This document shows positions 26,304 to 35,803 of a stretch of DNA of 64,000 nt, in pieces. The notes under the pieces are model-generated. The model did no database searches. It had not been told where the DNA came from and saw only the letters and a program-made list of their open reading frames with translations. Each line of letters starts with the position of its first letter. Within the stretch, counting starts at the first letter, position 1. The translations under genes and the position numbers were made by a program. The stretch is taken from contig JBDLJC010000005.1 in NCBI GenBank assembly GCA_039714535.1, positions 1 to 64,000 on the forward strand. The letters run 5' to 3'. The DNA is from JAGXFP01 sp039714535 (lineage in GTDB: Bacteria > Desulfobacterota > Desulfobulbia > Desulfobulbales > JAGXFP01).

Positions 26304-26764
26304 AACATCCCCCTTGTTCCCTGATTGCTTGCTTTCAATGAGCATTGGTCAGGAAATGCAAAAAGTACAATTGATCGCTTGGTGCTTCTAACAAAAAAAA
26401 GCCGATAGCGATATAATAAGCACTCTTTTTAAATTATACACAAAAAAATTGAATCCTTCAAGGAAATGCTGTGTTTGCAATAGCTGTGCAGGTAGCGCTA
26501 AGTTTAGCTGGGGTGGTGGCTGAAAATTGGGCGAGAGAATTGAAGGTTGGTGTGCTGTGCAGGTAGAGGCTTCTTTGTTGCGGGGCAATGGATTTAGGGC
26601 CGGGCATCTTCACAGTCATTGATAAATTGGAAAATGGTATGTGCCAATTTGTTTGGCAATGACCGCGAAGGGGAGTTTGTTGATAAATTGTTGGCCATCT
26701 TCGGCGTTACTGGTGCCCTCGGTACGATTCGAACGTACTCCAGGATTAGGAAGATTCAATGCTG
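26304..26764. other. intergenic region with short repeats and a tRNA fragment
   Basis: No gene supported. GCTGTGCAGGTAG occurs twice (near 26482 and 26556) and ATTGATAAATTG-like words also recur. A hairpin GCCAATTTGTTTGGC lies near 26643. The degraded tRNA-Arg 3' copy (26711-26752) is at the right end. The promoter of the RCC1 operon should be at the left end. Confidence 0.4.
26711..26752 (-). repeat. degraded partial copy of the tRNA-Arg(CCT) 3' portion
   Basis: TGGTGCCCTCGGTACGATTC and the following bases to 26752 match tRNA-Arg at 29134-29178 with one substitution and a three-base deletion, in the same orientation. It covers CCA, acceptor 3' strand, T arm and the 3' half of the anticodon arm. 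This is the usual form of an attachment-site duplicate left by a tRNA-targeting integrase. Confidence 0.75.
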
Positions 26765-28705
26765 TTATTCTGCAAACTCCACTGTATAACCAAAATATTC
26801 AACATGCGGGGCCAGGATTTCTTTTACACCTTCAAAATACTTTTCATACCTTTTCCAGCGGTACTTAGCTCTTGAAAATATTGGGCTGCTGATGTCCTGG
26901 TAACTTGGGGTATTGGTAAAACTTCTTTTATCTGTATGGCGATGATAGTTTAACAACCCCTCCTCCCAGGGGAGTGCTAAAAAGGAAAGAAGTCCTCTGA
27001 TTTCTCTTTCAAAATCGCTAACAACATCTTCATAGCGGATAATATGAAAATTGATATCCAGTAAATTTGCATACTGTTGCCATAGACCCATAACGTGCGC
27101 ATATATCCTGGCGGAACTTTCCATTGCATGAAAATTGGCCATTGCAGGGTTGAGTTGAAAGTTCTGCATAAAATTACTCAAACAGACATCGTAAGGATGC
27201 CGCAAGGCTAGAATAATTCTGGCGTCCGGGAATATGCGATTAACCATCCCGGCATCAACTATGTTCAGGGGAAATTTGTCAACAACAACTTTGTTCTCCA
27301 GATTGTCGGGTAAAAACGGCTCAATTTCTTCAAAGTATAGCTGCTGCAACTCATAGACATTATTGGCATCGAAAGAGGCCAAGGCATCAGGGAAACCGCC
27401 AGGAAGTTGGGAGACTCGATTCTGCACTGGTATTAATAGCGGTTTTTCTTCAACAACTTCCACCTGGGAATGTGTGCTCAAAACCTGATCGAGAAGAGTG
27501 GTGCCGGAACGGGGGAAGCCCATCAGGAATATCGGAGATTTGCTGGTCCTACTGTTATCTAGGGCAATATCTGTCCAGGAATCGATCCAGTCCACGGTAA
27601 ACCTTCTTTTCAGCGTGACAACCTGGTCGACAAATACGGCGGGATTGATGTTTTTCCTTTCGGCTTCCTTGGAGTTGATGTTGTTTGCTTTAATGAAAGA
27701 ATCGAAAGCATTGTTTTCTTCTCCGACGCGATCATATATCTTGCCCAAAAGAAAGTATACTGCGGCTGATAGTTTGGCATTGTCCTGGATTGAGTTTTCC
27801 AGAAAATGGAGTTTCTCAAGGGCTCCGGGATAATTTTTTTCCCTGAAAAGTAATTGGGCCTCCAACATCAGATAATTCAAGTTGCCAGAATCATGGCTTA
27901 GCGATTTTACAAGATGCTCTTTGGCTTTGTGGGTAAGATTCTTTCGTTCATAAATATCTGCTAGGGAAAAATGGGCTTTAAAATTATCAGGGTTGTTGGA
28001 TAATGTTTTTAATAGACAAGCCTCGGCTTCACTTAGCCTGCCTAGTTTCTGGTAAACAACCCCCAGGTTATTAAGGGCCTCAGAATGATCGGTCTTGACG
28101 GCCAGGGCCTTTAGTAAAGATGCCTCGGCTTCACTCAGCCGGTCCTGTCTCAGGTAAATAATGCCCAGATTATTGTATGCCCCGGGCTGATCAGGTTTGA
28201 TCGCCTGGGATTTCAGGAAACAATCCTTGGCTTCGCTCAGCCGGTTTTCACTCAGGTAAGCAAGTCCCAGGTTGTTATGGGCCTCAGCATGATCAGGTTT
28301 GATCGCCAGGGCCTTCCGGTAACAGATCGCGGCCTCTTCTATGTTATCCAGTGAGTTGAGCAGAACCCCCATATTAACGTAGGCCTCGACATCATCAGGG
28401 GTGATAGCTAAGACCTTCTGGTAACTGCTGAGGGCGTCTTCCTTTCTTCCGGTTTTCTGTAAGACCACGCCTATATTATAGTGGGCTCTGGCATATTCAG
28501 GATAAACAGACAGGGCCTTCTGGTAGAGCTTCAGCGCCTCCTCGTGCTTTTCTGCCCCAAGCAAGACATTGCCCTGGTCAACAAGGGTGCGGGCCTGCTC
28601 CTCCTGGTCGGATGATGGTTGGGATTCATTCTGCAGTAAAACGCAGCATTTTTTGAATTTTTTGCCGCTGCCACATGGACATGGGCTATTACGTTTAACG
28701 CTCAT
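26765..28705 (-). CDS. SEC-C motif + TPR repeats + sulfotransferase domain protein
   Basis: 646 residues in three parts. The N-terminus NSPCPCGSGKKFKKCC is a SEC-C zinc motif, as found at the end of SecA. Residues about 35-340 are some nine TPR units (ARAHYNIGVVLQKTGRKEDA; AEAHNNLGLAYLSENRLSEA). Residues about 385-640 are a sulfotransferase with the PAPS 5'-phosphosulfate loop PIFLMGFPRSGTTLLDQVL and a 3'-phosphate site around ILALRHPYDVCLSNFMQ. TPR-sulfotransferases are thought to sulfate proteins, glycans or small molecules; the acceptor here is unknown. It is the only gene between the tRNA-Arg gene and its partial copy. Confidence 0.9.
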   Translation of the reverse strand: MSVKRNSPCPCGSGKKFKKCCVLLQNESQPSSDQEEQARTLVDQGNVLLGAEKHEEALKLYQKALSVYPEYARAHYNIGVVLQKTGRKEDALSSYQKVLAITPDDVEAYVNMGVLLNSLDNIEEAAICYRKALAIKPDHAEAHNNLGLAYLSENRLSEAKDCFLKSQAIKPDQPGAYNNLGIIYLRQDRLSEAEASLLKALAVKTDHSEALNNLGVVYQKLGRLSEAEACLLKTLSNNPDNFKAHFSLADIYERKNLTHKAKEHLVKSLSHDSGNLNYLMLEAQLLFREKNYPGALEKLHFLENSIQDNAKLSAAVYFLLGKIYDRVGEENNAFDSFIKANNINSKEAERKNINPAVFVDQVVTLKRRFTVDWIDSWTDIALDNSRTSKSPIFLMGFPRSGTTLLDQVLSTHSQVEVVEEKPLLIPVQNRVSQLPGGFPDALASFDANNVYELQQLYFEEIEPFLPDNLENKVVVDKFPLNIVDAGMVNRIFPDARIILALRHPYDVCLSNFMQNFQLNPAMANFHAMESSARIYAHVMGLWQQYANLLDINFHIIRYEDVVSDFEREIRGLLSFLALPWEEGLLNYHRHTDKRSFTNTPSYQDISSPIFSRAKYRWKRYEKYFEGVKEILAPHVEYFGYTVEFAE

Positions 28706-29089
28706 TGTTCACCGGTATTGTTTGTCATTATTTAAACAGTGCTACCAGGCTATTCGATGATACTAATCTATAGGGACTTCTTATACCCACCAATTATTTA
28801 GGTTCATTCGTATTCTAAGTTGATAGTCTTGGGCTAAGTAGGTCAAAATGGTGGTGGATTTCAAGAAGGAAGCAAGAAACCCCTTTGTATTTATATGCCA
28901 TTCTTTTCAACCTTTTGATTTTGTTTTTTATGCTTACCGTTAAAGATGTCTTCCCAACATCATAAGAAAAAAGGCACCCTCAAAACTTAAGATGTCTGTT
29001 TATCTTAAAACAGCCTATACATATGACTTCGTATTGACATCTATGGACTGAAATAGATTATAGTTTTCTGGACACAATTACACAGAAAC
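28706..29089. other. intergenic region, no gene seen
   Basis: AT-rich stretch upstream of the TPR-sulfotransferase gene and downstream of tRNA-Arg. No open frame with family features and no clear structure apart from the tRNA terminator at its right end. Confidence 0.4.
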
Positions 29090-29127
29090 AAGAAAGGGGC
29101 TTCAGACAAGAACCTGCAACCCCTTTA
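29090..29127 (-). terminator. terminator downstream of tRNA-Arg
   Basis: On the minus strand AAAGGGG (29126-29120) pairs with CCCCTTT (29099-29093), followed by CTTGTTT. It begins seven bases after the encoded CCA. Confidence 0.7.
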
Positions 29128-29133
29128 TTTATT

Positions 29134-29209
29134 TGGTGCCCCCGGTACGATTCGAACGTACGACTCCAGGATTAGGAATCCTGTGCTCTATCCCCTGAGC
29201 TACGGGGGC
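29134..29209 (-). tRNA. tRNA-Arg (anticodon CCT)
   Basis: 76 nt with complete cloverleaf: acceptor GCCCCCG/CGGGGGC, D arm GCTCAGGGGATAGAGC, anticodon stem CAGGA/TCCTG with loop TTCCTAA (anticodon CCT), T arm GTACG-TTCGAAT-CGTAC, discriminator A and encoded CCA. It reads AGG codons. It is followed by a terminator, and a degraded copy of its 3' part lies 2.4 kb downstream. Confidence 0.97.
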
Positions 29210-29680
29210 TTTCGCCCTGTAAATGCCTATAGTGCGGGATTTTATATCACGTTGTCCTGGAAATAGCAATTGTGATCTTTCATTAAAAAGCAGGAGCTAT
29301 CCGTGCAGTTTTCACCTGTTCTTACGAACTTGTCATATGGTTTACTTTGGCCTTTTCCCGTTATATCATTTGGGATACAGGTAACCTTACATTTGCCTGG
29401 GGTGATTGCTTGATTAAAGGGATGATGGCTTTTTCGGAGAGAACTTATAGGAATAATAGCCAGAACAGGTCGCACAATCAATTTGGGTATGGTATTGAAA
29501 TGTAAGAACAAAGGCGCGATTTGTTTAACGCAGATAAATATGGAGAATGTAACATAAAAAGTTGTTTGCGCTAAAAAGCACTTTTAGCAAACTATTACAA
29601 TGTTATCCGACCAGTGTTTGGCTGATCCTCGGTTGAAAACAACACATATTTGTTGATTGAAAGAGGTTGTACTTCGAGAC
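29210..29680. other. intergenic region before the type II secretion cluster
   Basis: Contains one doubtful small frame (listed separately) and a hairpin at 29564-29592 (GTTT-GC-GCTAAAA / TTTTAGC-AAAC) about 90 bases ahead of gspC. The hairpin could be an operator or leader structure for the secretion operon. No convincing promoter boxes. Confidence 0.35.
29242..29511 (-). CDS. doubtful small Cys-containing protein
   Basis: An 89-codon frame from TTG 29511. The C-terminal half has five Cys (PGKCKVTCIPND; TGENCTDSSCF; HNCYF) and a protein-like composition, while the N-terminal third is a weak hydrophobic segment that might be a poor signal. No overlapping gene on the other strand explains the frame, but there is no ribosome binding site, and I recognise no family. 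It may be a remnant or spurious. Confidence 0.25.
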   Translation of the reverse strand: MFLHFNTIPKLIVRPVLAIIPISSLRKSHHPFNQAITPGKCKVTCIPNDITGKGQSKPYDKFVRTGENCTDSSCFLMKDHNCYFQDNVI

Positions 29681-30628
29681 ATGGATTACAAAAAACTCAT
29701 AATAACAGTGAGGGACTGCTTGCCAGGGGTTGATAGTCTCAAAACTTGGCGGTTGTTGCTTGGTGTCGTTATAGCCTTACTGTTAGCCCAAGCATCAGCC
29801 TCCCTCACCTGGAAGATCGTGGGTTTAACTACACCACCGGCGGAAGATGTTATTATAGGGCAGGGGCGTAGTAATAAACCTCGGCCTCTGCCTCAAATTT
29901 CAGCAGCTGCTCAGATCGTTGCGCCAACAGATGAATTGTCTCTGTTTGGCGAAGCGGGGAGGGTTGAGATTTCTTCTTTACCACTGAAGCTTGATGCCCA
30001 GACTGCTCCTAAAACAACTTTGGCGTTGGCGCTTAAGGGGATAATCATGGCGCAACCAAGGAGCAGGGCTCTGGCGATAATTGTGGAAAAAGGAAAAAAG
30101 AGCGGTGAAAAGCTATATGGCATTGGGGAAAAGGTTCCAGGCAATGCTCTGATCAGCGATATCTTGGCCGACCGGGTAATTCTTCGTCGGGGCGGGGTGC
30201 TTGAGACCCTGATGCTCCAGAACGAAGAGCGGGCAAACCTGGCGAAAGGCGGCGTGGAAAAACGAATAAATAACAGAGCCATTGTCAATCTTGGTGATGG
30301 TGTCCACTGGAATATCGACAGTGCTTACCTTAATAAACGCTTGGCCGATATACCCTCGTTGGCCAAGGAAGTTGGAGTTGAGGTATACAAAGAAAACAAT
30401 GTCCAGAAGGGCTATCGGTTGGTTTCGGCTCGGGGCAGCAAGTTGTTGAGGGACATGGGCTTGCAGCCGGGAGATATTCTTCATGAGGTGAATGGGGTTC
30501 AGCTGAAGAGTATTCACGATGGCCTGTCAGTCTATCAAAATATGCGCAGTGCTCAGAAAATTCGGGTTGTGATCGGCCGCAATGGTCGTCGCGAGACCCG
30601 AATTTATGAAATAGGCAGCGGTAGCTAA
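29681..30628 (+). CDS. gspC: type II secretion system protein C
   Basis: Inner-membrane protein that links the GspD secretin to the inner-membrane platform. It has one N-terminal membrane segment (LLLGVVIALLLAQASAS), the HR domain (about 90-180; LALKGIIMAQPRSRALAI) and a C-terminal PDZ domain (GLQPGDILHEVNGVQLKS). ATG 29681 is preferred to the in-frame TTG 29657. It is the first gene of a 12-gene cluster reaching to 40954 with overlaps or tiny gaps. Confidence 0.9.
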   Translation: MDYKKLIITVRDCLPGVDSLKTWRLLLGVVIALLLAQASASLTWKIVGLTTPPAEDVIIGQGRSNKPRPLPQISAAAQIVAPTDELSLFGEAGRVEISSLPLKLDAQTAPKTTLALALKGIIMAQPRSRALAIIVEKGKKSGEKLYGIGEKVPGNALISDILADRVILRRGGVLETLMLQNEERANLAKGGVEKRINNRAIVNLGDGVHWNIDSAYLNKRLADIPSLAKEVGVEVYKENNVQKGYRLVSARGSKLLRDMGLQPGDILHEVNGVQLKSIHDGLSVYQNMRSAQKIRVVIGRNGRRETRIYEIGSGS

Positions 30629-30658
30629 CAACAGCAAAAGTAAAAGGACCTGTGTTTT

Positions 30659-32647
30659 ATGATAAGTATCAAGATGATTAAGGTGATTCCTGTCTGGTTG
30701 TTGGTGTTTGGGATGCTGTTTGTTGCCGGCAACCAGGCCTGTGCCGTTGAAAACGATACCGTTGACAACAGGATTACCGTAAATTTTCAGGATGTTGATA
30801 TTGCTACGGTAATCAGTAGTGTTTCCCGGATTACCGGCCGGACCTTCATCGTTGATCCAAGGGTGAAAGGCAAGGTTACGATCATGGCCTCGCAGGATGT
30901 TGCGGAAGACGAGCTTTACTCCATCTTTCTTTCGATTCTGCAAGTCCATGAATTTGCCGCAATTGAGGATGGTGGTGTTGTTAAAATTGTACCGCTGGCA
31001 CGGGTGAAGCATGACTCGTCCGCGCTGGAGTTTGGCAGGAAAAGAACGGGCGCTCGCCCGGCGGACAGTGTGGTGACGCGTCTCTACAAGCTTAAACATG
31101 TTCCGGCGGATAAACTGGTTGCTATCTTGCGGCCTCTGGTTGCCTCCAAGAGCTATCTGGCCGCCCAGGTTGATAGCAATATGTTGATCATCTCCGACCG
31201 GGCTGCCAATATTAAACGGCTGTTGAAAATTGTCGAGCAGGTTGATCAACCCCGGGCAGGGGACCTGGAGATAATCAAACTTGAATATGCCGATGCCAGG
31301 GATGTTGTTCAGATTATAGAGGGGTTAGAAGGTAAAAGCCCTAAAGGAGGGCGTCAGGATGTGCGCCTGATTTCAGACAGTCGGACCAACAGCATCCTGT
31401 TGAGCGGTACAGACAGTAAAGTCCTGAAGATCAAGACTCTGGTCTCTTATCTTGATACCCCTGTCGAATCGGAAGGGGCCACCCAGGTGGTTTTTCTCAG
31501 ATTCGCCAAGGCCAAAGATCTTTTACCGATTTTGCAGGGTGGAGGCTTTGACGAAAAAGGCAAGGCAAAAGCACCGAAAGGCGTGAAGTCTGCCGGTGGT
31601 TTGGGTGGAGTTGAGTTAAACATCCAAGCAGATGAATCGACCAATGCTCTTATTCTCACCGCTCCTCCGGCAGTCGCAAAAAATATCCTGGCGGTCATTC
31701 GCAAACTGGATATCAGGCGGCCCCAGGTGATGATCGAAGCAGTAATCGCTGAGGTTGCCACCGGTGCTGGCGCCGAATTAGGGGTGCAGTGGCGGGCTAC
31801 CGATGTGGCCTCGTCAAATGACAGTGGTGTTATCGGTGGCACTAGTTTTAGCAGTTCCAATGTGCCCAATATTAATGGCTTAAGTAGTGGTACGGTTTCT
31901 GAAGTTGCTAAGCTGGGAACCGCCTCTGGCTTTAATCTTGGCTTCCTCGATGGGGCTACGGATCTCCTCGGCTTTAAAGGTCTTAATCTTGGTGCTCTGG
32001 TCTCGGCCCTGGCAAGTGACACTGATACCAATATCCTTTCGACGCCATCTCTGGTGACGATGGATAATGAAGAGGCTGAGATAATAGTCGGTCAGAACGT
32101 GCCGTTTTCAACGGGTAGCTATACCAGTACTGGTAGTACAAATCCAACCAACCCTTTTACCACCTATGAACGGCAGGATGTGGGGCTCCAGCTGAAGGTT
32201 GTTCCGCAGATCAATGAGGGTGATACCATCCGTTTGGATATTGAGTTGGAGGTGTCAAATCTGGTCGTTGATAATTCTGAGGTTGGTCTGAAAACGACTT
32301 CCACCCGAAAAATCACTACTAGCGTTATGGTGGATGACGTAAAAATTTTGGTATTGGGCGGTCTGATCAGTGACGATATCCAGGAGGTAGAACATCGGGT
32401 GCCTCTGCTTGGCAGTATCCCGCTTTTGGGCTGGTTGTTTAGATATAGCAAGACTACCCATGACAAACGGAATTTGATGTTGTTTCTCCGGCCAAACATT
32501 TTGCGTGATAGCGAGGCCAACAACCGCATAACCTTTAATAAATACGATTACATGCGACGGGTGCAGCAGGATTTCAACGATAATGGCATCGCTTTGATGC
32601 CGGATGCCCAGGCCCCGGTTTTGCCGGAAAACATGCTGGCTGAATAA
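30659..32647 (+). CDS. gspD: type II secretion system secretin
   Basis: Outer-membrane channel through which folded exoproteins leave. 662 residues: signal peptide (WLLVFGMLFVAG...ACA), N0 domain (ITVNFQDVDIATVISSVSRITG), repeated N1-N3 domains, and a C-terminal secretin domain with VGQNVPF and VPLLGSIPLLGWLF. Its TAA overlaps the gspE ATG by one base. AAAAGGA lies about 10 bases before ATG 30659. Confidence 0.95.
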   Translation: MISIKMIKVIPVWLLVFGMLFVAGNQACAVENDTVDNRITVNFQDVDIATVISSVSRITGRTFIVDPRVKGKVTIMASQDVAEDELYSIFLSILQVHEFAAIEDGGVVKIVPLARVKHDSSALEFGRKRTGARPADSVVTRLYKLKHVPADKLVAILRPLVASKSYLAAQVDSNMLIISDRAANIKRLLKIVEQVDQPRAGDLEIIKLEYADARDVVQIIEGLEGKSPKGGRQDVRLISDSRTNSILLSGTDSKVLKIKTLVSYLDTPVESEGATQVVFLRFAKAKDLLPILQGGGFDEKGKAKAPKGVKSAGGLGGVELNIQADESTNALILTAPPAVAKNILAVIRKLDIRRPQVMIEAVIAEVATGAGAELGVQWRATDVASSNDSGVIGGTSFSSSNVPNINGLSSGTVSEVAKLGTASGFNLGFLDGATDLLGFKGLNLGALVSALASDTDTNILSTPSLVTMDNEEAEIIVGQNVPFSTGSYTSTGSTNPTNPFTTYERQDVGLQLKVVPQINEGDTIRLDIELEVSNLVVDNSEVGLKTTSTRKITTSVMVDDVKILVLGGLISDDIQEVEHRVPLLGSIPLLGWLFRYSKTTHDKRNLMLFLRPNILRDSEANNRITFNKYDYMRRVQQDFNDNGIALMPDAQAPVLPENMLAE

Positions 32648-34152
32648 TGAACTCCGAAAGCCAAGACACATACCAGAAATTACCGTATTCATTTGCCAAA
32701 CGGCATGGGCTTTTGCTGACTGAGGCGTTGGGTGATGGTATCCAGGGTTTTTACCGGGCTGGACTCAAGCCACAGATTCTGGTTGAGGCACGGCGTTTTG
32801 CCGGGCAACCTTTGGTTTTGGAAAAGGTTTCTGGCGAGCGTTTTGCTGGCCTCATGCAGAAAGTTTATGAGGATGGGCCAGGTGGTACGACCCGCATAGC
32901 CGATGATCTTAGTGATGACCTTGATCTTCAGGCCATTGCCGAGCAGTTGCCGGTGACCGAAGATCTGCTGGAAAGTGAAGATGACGCCCCCATAATTCGT
33001 TTGATAAACGGTCTTCTTACCGAAGCGGTGCGGGAGAATGCCTCCGATATTCATCTTGAACCTTTTGAGAGTCGACTGCAGGTGCGTTTCCGGGGTGACG
33101 GGGTGCTGAAAGAGGTTCTTGAGCCCAACCGGGCTCTGGCCCCCTTGATCATCTCCCGGATCAAGGTCATGGCCAATCTTGATATCGCCGAGAAGAGATT
33201 GCCCCAGGATGGCCGTTTTTCGGTGCGGGTCGCTGGGCGGCCGGTCGATGTCCGGGTCTCGACGATTCCCGCCGCCTCGGGCGAAAGAGTTGTGCTCCGG
33301 CTCCTTGATAAACAGGCGGGCCGTCTGGATCTTGAACAGTTGGGAATGCCGGATAGCATCCTCCAGGCCGTTGATCGTTTAATTAAACGGCCGAACGGCA
33401 TCGTTTTGGTGACCGGCCCAACCGGTTCCGGTAAGACCACCACCCTTTATGCGGCTCTTTCCCGGTTGAATCAGGCCAGCAGTAATATCATGACCGTGGA
33501 AGACCCTATTGAGTACTACATTGACGGAATTGGTCAGACCCAGGTCAATACCAAGGTGGGGATGACTTTTGCCCGTGGACTGCGGGCCATCCTGCGCCAG
33601 GACCCCGATGTGGTGATGATTGGTGAAATTCGTGATCAGGAAACGGCGGAAATTGCAGTTCAAGCCAGTCTGACCGGCCATCTGGTGTTTTCTACCCTCC
33701 ACACCAATACCGCAATCGGCGCAGTCACCAGGCTCAGGGATATGGGGGTGGAGCCTTTTCTGCTTTCGTCGACCCTGAGCGGGATCTTGGCCCAGCGTCT
33801 GGTCCGGTTGTTATGTCGGGATTGTCGTAAGGCCTGTGTCGCGACAACCAGTGAGTGTCGGGAACTGGCGATCTCCGCGGATGCACCGCCTACAATCTAT
33901 AAGGCGGTGGGCTGTCCGAAATGCAATGATCAGGGTTATGTCGGGCGGACCGGGCTTTATGAGTTGATCGAAATTGTCGGTGAGCTGCCCTCCATGATTC
34001 ATGAACGGGCGGGCGAATACGAAATGGAAAAATACGTAAGGACCCTTACGCCTGGTCTCCGGGAAGACGGCATTCGTCTGGTATTGGCCGGTGATACGAC
34101 TTTGGCCGAAGTTCTCAGGGTTTCCAAGGAAAATCAGGATTTGGACGGCTAA
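32647..34152 (+). CDS. gspE: type II secretion system ATPase
   Basis: Cytoplasmic hexameric ATPase that drives pseudopilus assembly. 501 residues with Walker A GPTGSGKT at 257-264, Asp box (TVEDPIEY), Walker B (VVMIGEIRDQETAEIA), His box (TGHLVFSTLHTN) and the four-Cys metal site CRDC...CPKC that marks GspE over many relatives. Directly abuts gspF. Confidence 0.96.
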   Translation: MNSESQDTYQKLPYSFAKRHGLLLTEALGDGIQGFYRAGLKPQILVEARRFAGQPLVLEKVSGERFAGLMQKVYEDGPGGTTRIADDLSDDLDLQAIAEQLPVTEDLLESEDDAPIIRLINGLLTEAVRENASDIHLEPFESRLQVRFRGDGVLKEVLEPNRALAPLIISRIKVMANLDIAEKRLPQDGRFSVRVAGRPVDVRVSTIPAASGERVVLRLLDKQAGRLDLEQLGMPDSILQAVDRLIKRPNGIVLVTGPTGSGKTTTLYAALSRLNQASSNIMTVEDPIEYYIDGIGQTQVNTKVGMTFARGLRAILRQDPDVVMIGEIRDQETAEIAVQASLTGHLVFSTLHTNTAIGAVTRLRDMGVEPFLLSSTLSGILAQRLVRLLCRDCRKACVATTSECRELAISADAPPTIYKAVGCPKCNDQGYVGRTGLYELIEIVGELPSMIHERAGEYEMEKYVRTLTPGLREDGIRLVLAGDTTLAEVLRVSKENQDLDG

Positions 34153-35364
34153 ATGGGCGCCTTTGAATATTCAGCCGTAGATAGCGTCGGTAAAATTCAT
34201 AAAGGTGTCAAATCCGGTGATTCGCCCAGGCAGATCAGGCAGACTCTCCGAGAGCAGGGCTTGATGCCGGTATCGGTAGAGGCTGTAACCGGCGCAGAAT
34301 CGCAGCGAAGTGCGCCCCGTTGGCGCAGAAAACCTAAGACGGCTTCCCTGGCCCTGGTCATGCGACAGTTGGCGACCATGGTCAAGTCAGGTGCGGTTCT
34401 TGATGAGGCCCTTAATGTCGTGTCGGAACAAACCGATCAGGATTGGGCCAAGAAGGTGTTTGTCGGCATCAGGGCCCATGTCCAGGAGGGCATGTCCCTG
34501 GCTGCGGCCATGGCGGAGTTTCCTGAGGTTTTCCCGGATCTTTACCGGGCAACCATTGAAGCTGGTGAACATACGGGCCGGTTGGATCTGGTTCTGGAGA
34601 GACTGGCCGATTACACGGAATTCAGGCAACATCTTCAGCAAAAGATAACCCTAGCCCTCGCTTATCCTCTGTTGTTGTCTGTGGTGGCGGTGTTGGTGGT
34701 AGTCGGGCTGCTAGGGTATGTGGTTCCGCAAATAGTTACGGTCTTTGCCAATATCAACCAGGAATTGCCGGTTTTGACTCGGGTTGTCATCTGGCTAAGT
34801 GATTTTTTCCGGGAACGTGGGATCTTCTTGTTGATTTTGGTGATTGCCGGAGTTGTAATCTTGCGACTTGCAATGAGAAACCCCGGGATCAGAGTGAAGA
34901 TCCATGGCTTCTTGATAACTGCGCCGCTGTTTGGCCGTTTTATCAAGGGGCTTGAGGTGGCTCGTTTTGCCAGGACCTACAGTATTCTGGTGGCCAGCGG
35001 GGTTTCGGCTCTGGAAGGGTTGAAGATCGCGGCGGGTGTGGTGCATAATATCGTCCTGAATAAGGCTGTAGAAAAGGCAGCCCAAGGGGTTAGGGAAGGT
35101 AAAAGTATCAGCAAGTCCCTGGCTGCAACGAAAGTTTTCCCGCCCATGGTGCTTTATCTGATTGCCAGCGGCGAGGCCAGTGCCGACCTTGCCCAAATGC
35201 TTGACCAGGCAGCCAGCAGCCAGGAAAAAGAAGTGGAAGTGATGACCGGCCTGGCTACGGCGATCTTTGAGCCAGTGTTGATTCTGTTGATGGGGGGCCT
35301 GGTGTTGCTGATCGTTCTGGCTATTCTTATGCCGGTTTTTGAACTGAACCAACTGGTGAGATAG
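34153..35364 (+). CDS. gspF: type II secretion system inner-membrane platform protein
   Basis: 403 residues with two T2SSF domains and three membrane segments (about 170-190, 215-235, 375-398). The start codon follows the gspE stop directly. GspF contacts GspE and GspL and is the platform on which pseudopilins polymerise. ATMVKSGAVLDEALNV and the repeat ILVASGVSALEGLKIA are the family's duplicated helices. Confidence 0.95.
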   Translation: MGAFEYSAVDSVGKIHKGVKSGDSPRQIRQTLREQGLMPVSVEAVTGAESQRSAPRWRRKPKTASLALVMRQLATMVKSGAVLDEALNVVSEQTDQDWAKKVFVGIRAHVQEGMSLAAAMAEFPEVFPDLYRATIEAGEHTGRLDLVLERLADYTEFRQHLQQKITLALAYPLLLSVVAVLVVVGLLGYVVPQIVTVFANINQELPVLTRVVIWLSDFFRERGIFLLILVIAGVVILRLAMRNPGIRVKIHGFLITAPLFGRFIKGLEVARFARTYSILVASGVSALEGLKIAAGVVHNIVLNKAVEKAAQGVREGKSISKSLAATKVFPPMVLYLIASGEASADLAQMLDQAASSQEKEVEVMTGLATAIFEPVLILLMGGLVLLIVLAILMPVFELNQLVR

Positions 35365-35367
35365 AAT

Positions 35368-35778
35368 TTGTTTTTATTCCCCTTGGAAAAACACAAAGGG
35401 TTTACCCTGCTGGAATTAATGGTGGCCCTGGCAATTTTAAGTATTGTGGCTTTGACCGCCTTAAAGAATAACTCCAGCATGATCGCCAATGCCTCATACC
35501 TTAGGGACAAGACTTTGGCCCATTGGGTGGCCATGAATAAGGCTGCGGAACTTCGCCTGGAAGGGCAACTGGTTGTCGGGGATGGTGAAAAAGGCAAAAC
35601 GGTCATGGCTGATCGACGCTGGAGTTGGCAGGTCACCGGTAAATCGACCCCGGATCCTGATATCCAGCTGGTTAACATTGAGGTCTGGCCAGAGAAGGGC
35701 GACAATTCGGAGATGAGCGACAGGGGCACGCCGTTGGCCCGTCTGAATATGTATCTTGGGCAGTCATCGACCATATGA
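35368..35778 (+). CDS. gspI: type II secretion minor pseudopilin I
   Basis: 136 residues with a short basic leader and the prepilin peptidase site KG-FTLLELMVALAIL. The later HWVAMNKAAELRLEGQ segment is typical of GspI. Starts at TTG 35368, with GGTGAG seven bases upstream inside the end of gspF. No prepilin peptidase gene (gspO) is present in the window, so processing must rely on one elsewhere. Confidence 0.85.
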   Translation: MFLFPLEKHKGFTLLELMVALAILSIVALTALKNNSSMIANASYLRDKTLAHWVAMNKAAELRLEGQLVVGDGEKGKTVMADRRWSWQVTGKSTPDPDIQLVNIEVWPEKGDNSEMSDRGTPLARLNMYLGQSSTI

Positions 35779-35803
35779 AAAAAACTAGTAAACGGTCAAC
35801 AAG

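Noticed and set aside
26388..26588. 66-codon minus-strand frame upstream of the RCC1 gene
   Set aside because: No ribosome binding site and irregular composition, in a region of short repeats.
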